NCBI RefSeq assembly: GCF_023520895.1
Contig: NZ_CP026029.1
Span: forward strand, 3,348,001-3,412,000
From: Paenibacillus sp. PK3_47
GTDB taxonomy: Bacteria > Bacillota > Bacilli > Paenibacillales > Paenibacillaceae
Reading direction: 5' to 3'
DNA: 64,000 nucleotides
Shown here in pieces: positions 8,251 to 16,358 of this stretch. Below the pieces are notes generated by a model. The model made no database searches, had not been told where the DNA came from, and saw nothing but the letters and a program-made list of their open reading frames with translations. A program made the translations under genes and the position numbers. Each line of letters starts with the position of its first letter. Within the stretch, counting starts at the first letter, position 1.

Positions 8251-9539
8251 AGGGGCGGGACCAGACAGTTATGAAGCTGAGCTCCTCCAAGGACAGAACC
8301 GGATATATATTTCCTTCCGCCCCCGCTTTGTTCCGGCGCAGGCTTCTCTCACACCTGCGGGAACAGACGGCAATTATTCGTACGGCAGCGGACTGGACTG
8401 TCCTGCTGTACATTATTATCCCGGGAGGACTGCTGGGAGGCCGGTACTATTATGGTTTCTGGCAGGAAGAATTACCGGCCTGGAGCAGCTATCTGCCGTT
8501 TGCAGCCATCCCTCTGCTGCTTGCGCTGCTGCTGGCAAGCGGCGGGATGATGCTGTTCCAGCAGGAGGGAGATTCCCTGTTCCTCCTGCAGCGTTCCGGC
8601 TGGAACAGGAAGATCATGTTCAAAGGAGTGGTATACAGCCTTATAGTTACCGCGCTTAAAATTTCAGCGGCCTATGTCATTCTGCTGCCCTTCATGATCC
8701 GCAGCTTCGGGCTGTCTACGGCTGCGGCTGGAGCCTTACTCGCACTGACCGTTGCCTGCGGCTGCTGTGTCAAGCTGTTTGGACACCTCGTAAAGGTGCA
8801 GCACATGGGCTTCCGGCGCTGGCTGTGGCTCCTTCCGGCAGTAACGCTGCCCTGCGGAATCTATGTCTGGGCAGCTGTTTCCTGGAGCAGCCGTCCAGTG
8901 CTGATGCTGACGGCCGCCGTCCTCTTTGCCGCAGCAGCGGCAGGAGCCGCCCGTCACCGTCTGCAGCTGCGCGGGAGCTTTGCCGACGGTGTGCGGGAAG
9001 ACTTACGGCAGCGGATGAAAATTGCCGGATTGCTGCTGAGCCGGGTTCTCGACAAGCCGCGTCCTACCCGGTACAAACCGCGGATCCTGCGTAAATCGCA
9101 GCCGCTGCTGTCTTCAAGAGCGCCGGAAAGCCGTTTTGCCGCAGCGGGGATCAAAGCCCTGATGCGTAATCCGGCGCATCTGAAGCTGTATCTGCAGTTT
9201 ACAGGGGTGTCGCTGGCTGTAATCCTCATCCTGCCGCCGGTACTGAAATGGCTGCTGTTCCTGGTGCTTACCTGTATGATGGCGTATTGGCTGTCTTCCT
9301 TCTGGTCGGGATTCGCAGGGGATGACTACATCGGCATCCTGCCGTTCACCAAGCAGCAGAAGGCCATAGCGGGTTCGCAGGCGCTGCAGATTCTGCTGCT
9401 GCCGTATGCCTTGGTATGCGCGGCTGTGCTCTGCATCCCGGTATACGGCTGGTGGGGAGTCCTGCTCTTTATACCTGCCGGTGCTGCTGCCGGTGTGCTG
9501 ATCGCCCGGATGTTTAGCGAAATCCGTTTTGCCAAATAG
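8247..9539 (+). CDS. ecsB: ABC transporter permease EcsB
   Basis: A membrane permease of about 430 residues partnering EcsA. It has around ten hydrophobic segments (for example WTVLLYIIIPGGLLGG and SSYLPFAAIPLLLALLL) and the EcsB-type N-terminus LFRRRLLSHLREQTAIIRT. A soluble loop sits between LRGSFADGVREDLRQRMKIAG and the last membrane block. Its ATG at 8247 overlaps the ecsA stop in ATGA. A second in-frame ATG at 8271 behind AAGGGGCGGG is possible. A strong terminator follows at 9586-9628, closing a two-gene operon. No ecsC-like gene is present. Confidence 0.88.
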   Translation: MKGRDQTVMKLSSSKDRTGYIFPSAPALFRRRLLSHLREQTAIIRTAADWTVLLYIIIPGGLLGGRYYYGFWQEELPAWSSYLPFAAIPLLLALLLASGGMMLFQQEGDSLFLLQRSGWNRKIMFKGVVYSLIVTALKISAAYVILLPFMIRSFGLSTAAAGALLALTVACGCCVKLFGHLVKVQHMGFRRWLWLLPAVTLPCGIYVWAAVSWSSRPVLMLTAAVLFAAAAAGAARHRLQLRGSFADGVREDLRQRMKIAGLLLSRVLDKPRPTRYKPRILRKSQPLLSSRAPESRFAAAGIKALMRNPAHLKLYLQFTGVSLAVILILPPVLKWLLFLVLTCMMAYWLSSFWSGFAGDDYIGILPFTKQQKAIAGSQALQILLLPYALVCAAVLCIPVYGWWGVLLFIPAGAAAGVLIARMFSEIRFAK

Positions 9540-9585
9540 TACAGATTCAGCTGCCCGCTAAGCCTGGCTACGGGAGCCGTACAGC

Positions 9586-9628
9586 AAACAGCGTTACTTG
9601 TGCATGTTGCACAGGTAACGCTGTTTTT
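9586..9628 (+). terminator. Rho-independent terminator of ecsAB
   Basis: AAACAGCGTTAC and GTAACGCTGTTT pair, extended inward by TGTGCA/TGCACA-type pairs, and end in a T-run at 9624-9628. Confidence 0.92.
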
Positions 9629-9762
9629 GGGTTGGCAGGACAGGCTTCAGGTGATGAAGCTGCCTCCCTGCATCTTATTATGGCGGGAAGCCCGGAACGT
9701 TCGGAAAGCCGAAAGCAAATCATGGACATCAAAACCTGGACACCAAAGCCCCGCCCATTTCA

Positions 9763-9951
9763 TCAATGGGATTTTCTCCACTTAATTTTCCTTGAAATGC
9801 CTAAATGGAGGAGTTAGCCGGAAAATCTCCACCTAATATACCGGATTCCATCACAAGTACAGGATAGGGACTCATTTAGGTGGAGGAATTCCATCTAAAA
9901 CGTATAAATCGTAATATACACCGAAATTAGCTGGAGAAATTCCAACTGCAA
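9763..9951 (+). repeat. Intergenic four-palindrome repeat element, copy 1
   Basis: Four related imperfect palindromes lie at about 9763-9787, 9813-9839, 9873-9900 and 9925-9951, with centres spaced about 50, 62 and 51 bp. Unit 3 reads TTTAGGTGGAGGAATTCCAT and unit 4 TTAGCTGGAGAAATTCCAAC. The same architecture recurs at 23508, 39633 and 60125. It sits between the convergent ecsB and BaiN-family genes, after the ecsB terminator. No open frame of note covers it. The rest of the 9540-10032 gap (9629-9762 and 9952-10032) shows nothing recognisable. Confidence 0.85.
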
Positions 9952-10032
9952 TTTGTGATACCACTTACTGAAACGGAATTTGCCAAAAACACTCATCCAT
10001 TTTGTTGGATCAATATCCTTAGAATAAACAGT

Positions 10033-11295
10033 CTACTGCTGCCCCGCCGCATGCTTGCCCGCCGTATAACCGGTGGAGAAAGCCGCGGTTATATTATATC
10101 CCCCGGTATATCCGTGAATATCAAGAATTTCGCCGCAGAAGTACAGCCCCTGCATCAGCTTTGATTCCATCGTTTTAGGCTCGATCTCTTTCAGGTTGAC
10201 CCCGCCGCCGGTAACAAAGGCTTCAGCCAGGGAACGGGTGCCATGGGCCTGAACCGGCATACGCTTCAGGAGCGCAGCCAGGGATTGGAGGCTGCTCTTC
10301 GGCAGGTGATGGCCGGTAATGTCTCCGTCGAGGCCGGCTTTGGCCAGCAGAAGCGGAATCAGCCTTTCCGGCAGCAGCCCTTTAAGCGAATTGCGGATCG
10401 CCTTCTTGGGCTCCAAGGCAAGCTTGTCCGTCAGCCGGGTCTCCACCTCCTGCGGATGGTCATCCGGGAACAGGTCAATGGACAGCTCGACGTCTTCTGT
10501 TCCTGATTTGCGCTGGACCTGGCGCAAAAATTGGCTGCAGCGCAGGGCAATGGGGCCTGACAGCCCGAAATGGGTAAAGATCATATCCCCGCGGTGGGCG
10601 ATAACCTTCTTGCCCTTGGCATTCCAGACCGTCAGCGTGACATCACGCAGTGACAGCCCCTGCAAATCCCCGGATTTGATCCACTCCTCACGTGAAACGA
10701 TCGGTACTTCTGTAGGAAATAGCTCCGTGATCGTATGTCCCGCCGCTTCGGCCCACGGATAGCCGTCTCCGGTAGAGCCGGTCTGCGGTACCGATTTTCC
10801 CCCGGTAGCGATAACGACGGCGCCGGCAGAGAATGCCTGGCCTGATTGCAGGCGCACTCCCAGCACCGCCCCGTTGTCATACATTACCTCGCGTACCGGA
10901 CTATCGGTCAGGATCTGCACCCCGAGGCTGCGGACTTTGCTGATCAGTGCCGATACGACGCTTGAAGCTTTGTCGGACACAGGGAACATCCGCCCGTTGT
11001 CTTCTTCCTTCAAGGCAATCCCCAGGTTCTCAAAGAAGCTGATAATATCCAGGTTATTAAAATGGTCAAACGCGCTGTACAGAAACCGTCCGTTGCCGGG
11101 AATGTGCGCGATCAGCTCAGCGGTTTCCTTGACATTGGTCACATTGCAGCGCCCGCCCCCGGAAATTCCCAGCTTCCGGCCAAGCTTGGCCCCTTTATCT
11201 ATCAGCAGGACGGAGGCGCCGTGTTCCGCAGCGGCAACGCTGGCCATCAGTCCGGACGGTCCTCCGCCAATAACAATTACATCATATTTACTCAT
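10033..11295 (-). CDS. NAD(P)/FAD-dependent oxidoreductase, HI0933/BaiN family
   Basis: A 420-residue flavoprotein. The dinucleotide-binding motif is [21 protein letters not shown] (residues 5-25, GxGxxG). A second flavin block is [22 protein letters not shown], and the family's C-terminal blocks [12 protein letters not shown] and [17 protein letters not shown] are present, so it is complete. The family includes BaiN, linked to bile-acid dehydroxylation in gut clostridia, and uncharacterised proteins such as YtfP/YhiN; no bile-acid genes are near, so a housekeeping redox role is more likely. It is transcribed alone on the minus strand. Confidence 0.9.
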   Translation of the reverse strand: MSKYDVIVIGGGPSGLMASVAAAEHGASVLLIDKGAKLGRKLGISGGGRCNVTNVKETAELIAHIPGNGRFLYSAFDHFNNLDIISFFENLGIALKEEDNGRMFPVSDKASSVVSALISKVRSLGVQILTDSPVREVMYDNGAVLGVRLQSGQAFSAGAVVIATGGKSVPQTGSTGDGYPWAEAAGHTITELFPTEVPIVSREEWIKSGDLQGLSLRDVTLTVWNAKGKKVIAHRGDMIFTHFGLSGPIALRCSQFLRQVQRKSGTEDVELSIDLFPDDHPQEVETRLTDKLALEPKKAIRNSLKGLLPERLIPLLLAKAGLDGDITGHHLPKSSLQSLAALLKRMPVQAHGTRSLAEAFVTGGGVNLKEIEPKTMESKLMQGLYFCGEILDIHGYTGGYNITAAFSTGYTAGKHAAGQQ

Positions 11296-11471
11296 GTGAA
11301 AATCTGCTCCTTTATATGCTTAACCCAGTACGGATTTCAATTGCTGCTAACGGCATCATACCATTCCGGCTGCGGTGTAGCCAGTATCACGGAATCTGCA
11401 GTGATATTCGTTGTCATAACAGCCCGGCTGTGCTTTAATCAGTAGAAAGGGGATTTTGTCCAATTTGAGGA

Positions 11472-13214
11472 GTGATTGCAATTTTTTATGCGGTAAAGGA
11501 TATTTTATTGCAAATATTGTCTGCTAGCTCCTTTCTGGTTTTGCTCATATGGTGGATGGATCAAGGGAATGTAACCCGCAGAAACCGGCATTTTCCCGAG
11601 GACCAGGGATTTCTGATCATTATCAGTGCCATGAGTATTACCTTCTGCACCATCCTGTCTACTACATTATTTGATGTAGTGTATTTGAATCTGGCAATTT
11701 TACCCGCCTGCATCGGCATATTGTACGGAAATTTACGTTCGGGACTGTGCCTGGCGGCCTTTTTTGTTCTCTGCACGGCATTGTATTCCTCACAGCTCGG
11801 AGTCAGCAGCCTGATAATTAACAGTGGGGTTCTGCTCTATCCGCTGCTGTTCGGCTTAGCCGGACCTTTTAAGAATGGCAAGATTATTGAAAAAATAGGC
11901 ATGCTGTGGATCGTTCTGTTTCCGAGCATGCTGTTCATCGTGCTTGTCCCCAAAATGTACAGCAGGAACATTTATGATACTAACCCGGAGAATGCTGTTC
12001 TGGCCGCAGTATATTTGTTCGTTACTGTTATATTGGGGGCTCTTTTTGTGTACACCATCGAAACCGCTTGGGACCGGCTGCAGGTCAAGGAACAGATGAA
12101 GGGGATCTCGGAGAAGTTCAAATGGCAGTCGGAGAAGCTGCAGCAGATTACGGATGTGGTAGAGCTTAATATTATGTCGCTGAATGACAGCGGATATGTG
12201 ACGGAGCTGAATGAGTTCATGCTGAAGCTGATCCGACGCCATCATCCGAATTTCTCCAGGGAAATTATTTTGTCCCAGCCTGCCTCCCAGATTTTCAAAA
12301 ATAATATGGATGAGAAGACGCTCGGTAATCTGAAGGACATCATCCGCAACAGACAGCGCTCCAATGCCAAAATCAAAGTGGATGACAGCACCTATCAGAT
12401 CTATATTGCTCCGCTGGAGCATGAAGCCGGAGCCCCTGGCGGAACCGTACTGATCGTTCAGGACCTGACGGAGGAGGAGAAACTCCGCAGCGAGCTGGAT
12501 AATGTCGAGCGTCTCACGCTGGTAGGACAGATGGCTGCCGGCATTACCCATGAAATACGCAATCCCATGGCGGTTGTCCGCGGATTTCTGCAGCTGATGA
12601 GGGAGAAGAGCCCGGATGAGCTTAACTCCTATTATCAGATCGTAATGGATGAGCTGGACCGTGCCAACAGTATTATCAACGACTTTTTGTCGCTGGCGCA
12701 GAGCCGGATTTCTGAAACGGAACGGGTGCAGCTGCATCATGTGATAGAAGAGCTGAGCCCTTTGATCTGGGCGGATGCCAATCTCCGCGGCCAGAGCGTT
12801 GAGCTCAAGCTGAATCCGTCGCTGCCGCTGCTCCAGCTGAATGTACGGGAGATCAAGCAGCTTATACTTAATCTTGTCCGCAACGGGATGGAGGCCATGG
12901 AGCCCAAGGGAGTGCTGACGGTAGAGACCCGGATTAACGGCGACAAGGTTGATCTGCTGATCAGGGATACGGGCGGCGGAATTCCGCAGGACCAGATCGA
13001 CAATCTTTTTGTGCCCTTTTTTACAACCAAAAATCAGGGTACCGGTCTTGGCCTGCCTCTGTGTCTAAGTATTGTGGAGCGGCACAAGGGCTTAATAACC
13101 GTGAATTCCGAGGAGGGCGCAGGTACAGTTTTCACCGTTTCTTTTCCGGTAGAGCTTGATGAGGCCATGCAGGACAGGCACCCAGAGGACGAGGCACAGA
13201 GAATGGAGGTATGA
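11472..13214 (+). CDS. Membrane sensor histidine kinase, orphan, sporulation-kinase-like
   Basis: Up to 580 residues. An N-terminal membrane region of about six helices (residues 1-200, resembling 5TM/LytS-type sensors) is followed by a short coiled linker and a PAS-like segment (about 215-335). The HisKA dimerisation helix has phospho-acceptor His at about residue 360 in AGITHEIRNPMAVVRGFLQLM, and the HATPase domain has N-box NLVRNGMEAM, G1 DTGGGIP and G2 GTGLGLPL. No response regulator is adjacent, as with Kin proteins that feed Spo0F in the sporulation phosphorelay; that role is inferred. The start is uncertain: GTG 11472 sits too close to GAGG, and TTG 11508 has AAAGGA seven bases before it. 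Confidence 0.88.
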   Translation: MIAIFYAVKDILLQILSASSFLVLLIWWMDQGNVTRRNRHFPEDQGFLIIISAMSITFCTILSTTLFDVVYLNLAILPACIGILYGNLRSGLCLAAFFVLCTALYSSQLGVSSLIINSGVLLYPLLFGLAGPFKNGKIIEKIGMLWIVLFPSMLFIVLVPKMYSRNIYDTNPENAVLAAVYLFVTVILGALFVYTIETAWDRLQVKEQMKGISEKFKWQSEKLQQITDVVELNIMSLNDSGYVTELNEFMLKLIRRHHPNFSREIILSQPASQIFKNNMDEKTLGNLKDIIRNRQRSNAKIKVDDSTYQIYIAPLEHEAGAPGGTVLIVQDLTEEEKLRSELDNVERLTLVGQMAAGITHEIRNPMAVVRGFLQLMREKSPDELNSYYQIVMDELDRANSIINDFLSLAQSRISETERVQLHHVIEELSPLIWADANLRGQSVELKLNPSLPLLQLNVREIKQLILNLVRNGMEAMEPKGVLTVETRINGDKVDLLIRDTGGGIPQDQIDNLFVPFFTTKNQGTGLGLPLCLSIVERHKGLITVNSEEGAGTVFTVSFPVELDEAMQDRHPEDEAQRMEV

Positions 13215-13257
13215 AGGCAGTGCTGTAAATACGGAAAAAGAGGCCTGAGCGCCTCCC

Positions 13258-13285
13258 TTGCTTTCGCAGAGTATGCATGTATAAT
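13258..13285 (+). promoter_or_regulatory. Sigma-A-type promoter of the bacilliredoxin gene
   Basis: TTGCTT (13258-13263), 16-base spacer, TATAAT (13280-13285), 69 bases before the ATG at 13355. Confidence 0.6.
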
Positions 13286-13354
13286 AAAGTTAGTGAGTAC
13301 TGCTGTAGTGTATTCTATCCAAATATTACAAAAGGCAAAGGAGAGTGCTAAGAA

Positions 13355-13789
13355 ATGTCCATGTCATTTAGTCAATATATGAGAGATTCAATTCAGCCTA
13401 TGCGTGATGATCTTACCAGCATCGGATTTAAGGAGCTGCTGACTCCGGAAGAGGTGGAAGCTGCGCTTCCTGCCGCCAAAGGCACCTCGCTGATCGTCGT
13501 AAACTCTGTTTGCGGTTGTGCTGCGGGCCAATGCCGTCCGGGTGTAGCCCAGGCGCTGCAGAACGAGATTCTGCCGGATCATCTGTTCACCGTCTTCGCC
13601 GGCCAGGAGAAGGAAGCCACTGCCAAAGCGCGTGAATATTTTGCTCCATATCCGCCGTCTTCGCCGTCGATCGCTCTGATGAAGGACGGGGAACTCGTTC
13701 ATTTTATTGAACGCCACGGTGTTGAAGACCGCTCGGCTGCTGAAATCGCTGCTGAACTGAAGGAAGTATTCAACCGTCTGTGCCAGTAA
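13355..13789 (+). CDS. Bacilliredoxin, BrxA/BrxB family
   Basis: A 144-residue thioredoxin-fold protein that removes bacillithiol from S-bacillithiolated proteins after oxidative stress. The active site is the family's CGC motif in VVNSVCGCAAGQCRPG (about residues 48-63); the extra cysteine three residues on is not in the B. subtilis sequences I remember. TVFAGQEKEATAKAREYF and SSPSIALMKDGELVHF are further family blocks. Length and motif fit YphP/YqiW; I cannot separate BrxA from BrxB without alignment. It implies that the host makes bacillithiol. Confidence 0.93.
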   Translation: MSMSFSQYMRDSIQPMRDDLTSIGFKELLTPEEVEAALPAAKGTSLIVVNSVCGCAAGQCRPGVAQALQNEILPDHLFTVFAGQEKEATAKAREYFAPYPPSSPSIALMKDGELVHFIERHGVEDRSAAEIAAELKEVFNRLCQ

Positions 13790-13811
13790 TAGCTGTTAGG
13801 CCCTTTGATCT

Positions 13812-13849
13812 CGCATCAGCCGGAAGTCCGGCTGCATGCGGGATTTTTT
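13812..13849 (+). terminator. Rho-independent terminator after the bacilliredoxin gene
   Basis: CGCAT-CAGCCGG-AAGT-CCGGCTG-C-ATGCG stem followed by six T residues (13844-13849). Confidence 0.88.
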
Positions 13850-13925
13850 CGGCATTTCAGGGTATATAATTGTTGTGCAATCAATGATAAGGACCATTTT
13901 CGAGAAATGAAACGGGGTGTAGTTA

Positions 13926-14735
13926 ATGAGCTTGCAACAGGAGATTATTGCTGATTTAGGTGTAAAGCCTTCCATCGATGTGGAAGCAGAGGTTCGCAAG
14001 CGTGTGGACTTCCTCAAGGCATATGTGCGCCAGGCGGGAGCCAAGGGACTGCTGATCGCGATCAGCGGCGGCGTCGACAGCGCGGTAGCGGCAGGCCTGT
14101 GCAAACAGGCGACCGACGAGCTGACCGCAGAACATGGTGAAGAGTATATGACACTGGGCGTATTCCAGCCCTATGGCGTGCAGGAGGACATTGAACACAG
14201 CTATGCGGTAGCGAAGGCGTTTGCGCTGACCCATACCGTCGAAACCAACATTGAAGAAGCGGTGAACGAAATTGCGCTTGAGGTTGAGCACGGCCTGAAA
14301 GCGCTGGGACAGCACCGCCATATGACTCACCAGGGCAAAGGGAATGTTAAAGCGAGAACGCGCATGGTGATGCAGTATGCACTTTCTTTTGAGAATAATC
14401 TGCTCGTGGTCGGTACGGATCATGCGTCCGAGGCCATCACCGGCTTCTACACGAAATGGGGCGACGGTGCGGTGGATATCACTCCGCTCAGCACACTTAA
14501 CAAGCGCCAAGTGCGCCAGCTTGCCGCCTATATCGGCGTGCCGGCTGATATCGTCACCAAAGCGCCGACAGCAGGCCTGTGGCCGGGACAGACGGATGAA
14601 ACAGAGCTTGGCATTACCTATGATGACAACAGTGATTATCTGGAAGGCAAAGAGATTAATCCGGAAGCTGCAGCCAAGCTGGAGGCTTACTACCGGAGAA
14701 CTGCGCATAAGCGCAATGTAATACCGGGAATTTAA
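13926..14735 (+). CDS. nadE: NH3-dependent NAD+ synthetase
   Basis: A 269-residue N-type ATP pyrophosphatase catalysing the last NAD synthesis step, amidation of deamido-NAD with ammonia. The PP-loop SGGVDS is at residues 47-52. GNVKARTRMVMQYALS, VVGTDHASEAITGFYTKWGDGAVDITPL and KAPTAGLWPGQTDETELGITY are diagnostic. No glutaminase domain is fused, so it uses free ammonia. It is monocistronic, with a bidirectional terminator shared with the convergent hydrolase gene. Confidence 0.97.
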   Translation: MSLQQEIIADLGVKPSIDVEAEVRKRVDFLKAYVRQAGAKGLLIAISGGVDSAVAAGLCKQATDELTAEHGEEYMTLGVFQPYGVQEDIEHSYAVAKAFALTHTVETNIEEAVNEIALEVEHGLKALGQHRHMTHQGKGNVKARTRMVMQYALSFENNLLVVGTDHASEAITGFYTKWGDGAVDITPLSTLNKRQVRQLAAYIGVPADIVTKAPTAGLWPGQTDETELGITYDDNSDYLEGKEINPEAAAKLEAYYRRTAHKRNVIPGI

Positions 14736-14752
14736 CAGCAGGCAACTACATC

Positions 14753-14799
14753 AAACCGCCGGGAATATCTGTCTGATGGACAGGCCTCCCGGCGGTTTT
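14753..14799. terminator. Bidirectional terminator between nadE and the hydrolase gene
   Basis: AAACCGCCGGGA pairs with TCCCGGCGGTTTT, with an inner CTGTC/GACAG stem; it is flanked by A and T runs for both directions. Confidence 0.9.
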
Positions 14800-14832
14800 G
14801 GCTGTGGGGATATATAGGGCTGCAGCAGCAGA

Positions 14833-15651
14833 TTATTTTGCAAGAATGTGGTCAATGAACGTTCCGGTGGCGGCAATAGCCTGCTCCAGCTGGGGAGTGC
14901 TTCCGGCAAAAGGATGTACAGTACCAAAGGTATGATTGCCGCCGTCGATCTGGATCCATTCAATATCGGGACGCAGTGACGTCAATTGTGCCGATCCGCG
15001 CCGCAGGTGCTCACCGTCCTCGCTGCCCTGGATCAGAATGGCCGGGAAGCCGGCTGTCTTCATCCGTTCCAGGATATTATACCGTTCGGCTTGCCGTTTG
15101 AGATCTTCAATGATCACGGCATCGAGCGGCATCTGCTGGCCTGTCCGCCCGTTGAGCACGTAGCTGCGGCCTTGTGACCTCATCTCGTTTTTCTGGTTCT
15201 CTGTGAACAGATCCAGATCCGTTATGCCATTCCAGGAGATGACTCCGGCAATTTCGTCCGGGTGATCCAGAGCGTAGAGCAGGCAGTCCCCGCCTCCGCG
15301 GCTGTGTCCCAGCAGGAACACGGGCAGGCTGCCGAACCGGTGATGCTGGCTGAGATAAGAGAGCAGAATCTCCATATCTTTCATCTCGCGGTTATACGTG
15401 TTGCGGGCAAACTTCTCCAGCTCGGTAAAATTGTACAGATCCTGGCCGATTCCGGCATGGGAGAAATTGAAGGTGATGACTTCATACTTCCGGCTTAGCG
15501 CGTCTGCTGTGTAGGGGAACATGCCCCAGTCTTTGAACCCTTTGTATCCGTGTGCAATAATAACCAGGGCTGCGGCCTGTTCCTTGGCGGGATAATGCGA
15601 GCAGCGCAGCACAGCATCCTCGCCGGCAGGCAGTTCAAAATTACGGTTCAT
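14833..15651 (-). CDS. Alpha/beta hydrolase (esterase/peptidase-like)
   Basis: A 272-residue cytosolic alpha/beta-hydrolase with no signal peptide. The nucleophile elbow is GHSRGG (Ser117), the acid is Asp212 in IQGSEDGEHL, and the base is His240 in DGGNHTF, so the catalytic triad is complete. The oxyanion-side motif is HGYKGFKDWG (residues 34-43). The fold fits small esterases and dienelactone-hydrolase/BAAT-like proteins; the substrate is not predictable. It is convergent with nadE. Upstream, between it and acpS, lies a near-consensus PerR box (15751-15765), about 100 bases from its start. Confidence 0.88.
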   Translation of the reverse strand: MNRNFELPAGEDAVLRCSHYPAKEQAAALVIIAHGYKGFKDWGMFPYTADALSRKYEVITFNFSHAGIGQDLYNFTELEKFARNTYNREMKDMEILLSYLSQHHRFGSLPVFLLGHSRGGGDCLLYALDHPDEIAGVISWNGITDLDLFTENQKNEMRSQGRSYVLNGRTGQQMPLDAVIIEDLKRQAERYNILERMKTAGFPAILIQGSEDGEHLRRGSAQLTSLRPDIEWIQIDGGNHTFGTVHPFAGSTPQLEQAIAATGTFIDHILAK

Positions 15652-15750
15652 CGGGAGATTCCCCTCGCTTTCAGAGAATATAAGGTATATGTGAATTGTT
15701 ATGGATGATCAGAGGCAAGGCTGGCAGAAAGTGTCCGGGACAGCTATAAT

Positions 15751-15765
15751 TTATAATCATTACAA
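15751..15765. promoter_or_regulatory. Candidate PerR box
   Basis: TTATAATCATTACAA matches the Bacillus PerR consensus TTATAATNATTATAA at all but one of its 14 defined positions. It lies between the divergent hydrolase gene and acpS, directly after a TATAAT. Which gene it would control is unclear. Confidence 0.5.
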
Positions 15766-15937
15766 TGAAAGACTGTGCCAAAGCACAAGAAGATTATACC
15801 ATTAGTAAACCTATTCTGGAATAACGGTGTCTGTACGGAAGACATGGTTATGAAAGCCTCGAATTAAGCGGCATGAATGTCTAGTAAGCATAGTTTTGAT
15901 GGAAGGTATAGAGCGGTCTGGCCATAAGGAGTGTGGG

Positions 15938-16336
15938 ATGATGATTTACGGAATCGGGCATGATGTGCTGGAAATCGGGCGGATTAAGGCTCTTATGAAC
16001 AGAGGTTCCGGCAAAAGCTTTCTGCGGCGCGTCCTCACTGAAGGTGAGCTTGAACTGGCAAGGCAGCGCACCGGCAATGCTGCGGAGTTCGCAGCAGGGA
16101 GATTTGCGGCAAAGGAAGCGGTCGTAAAGGCGCTCGGCTGCGGAATCGGCAGCAGGGTGGGTTTTCAGGATATAGAGATTTTGCCTGATGCTTACGGCAA
16201 GCCAGAAGCAGCCCTCTCGGAGAAAGCCTGGGAAAGGCTGGGGCTTGAGAGAAGCCGGTACATTATTCATATAACAATTACGCACAGCCGGGAGCTGGCC
16301 TCCACCTTTGCGGTAGTGGAGCAGGTAGCAGAATAA
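15938..16336 (+). CDS. acpS: Holo-[acyl-carrier-protein] synthase
   Basis: A 132-residue trimeric 4'-phosphopantetheinyl transferase that activates acyl carrier protein for fatty-acid synthesis. Motif GIGHDVLEIGRI (Asp9 binds magnesium) and motif AAGRFAAKEAVVKALG (with the second metal-binding Glu) are both present, and HITITHSRELASTFAVV closes the protein. The start is the ATG at 15938, since AAGGAG lies six bases upstream; an in-frame ATG at 15896 lacks an SD and would add residues unlike the family. mutY follows after 22 bases, probably in the same transcript. Confidence 0.96.
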   Translation: MMIYGIGHDVLEIGRIKALMNRGSGKSFLRRVLTEGELELARQRTGNAAEFAAGRFAAKEAVVKALGCGIGSRVGFQDIEILPDAYGKPEAALSEKAWERLGLERSRYIIHITITHSRELASTFAVVEQVAE

Positions 16337-16358
16337 TCCAGAATCAAGGAGACTAATC

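Noticed and set aside
11856..12740. 294-codon minus-strand frame inside the histidine kinase
   Set aside because: Shadow of the conserved kinase domain; composition is not protein-like.
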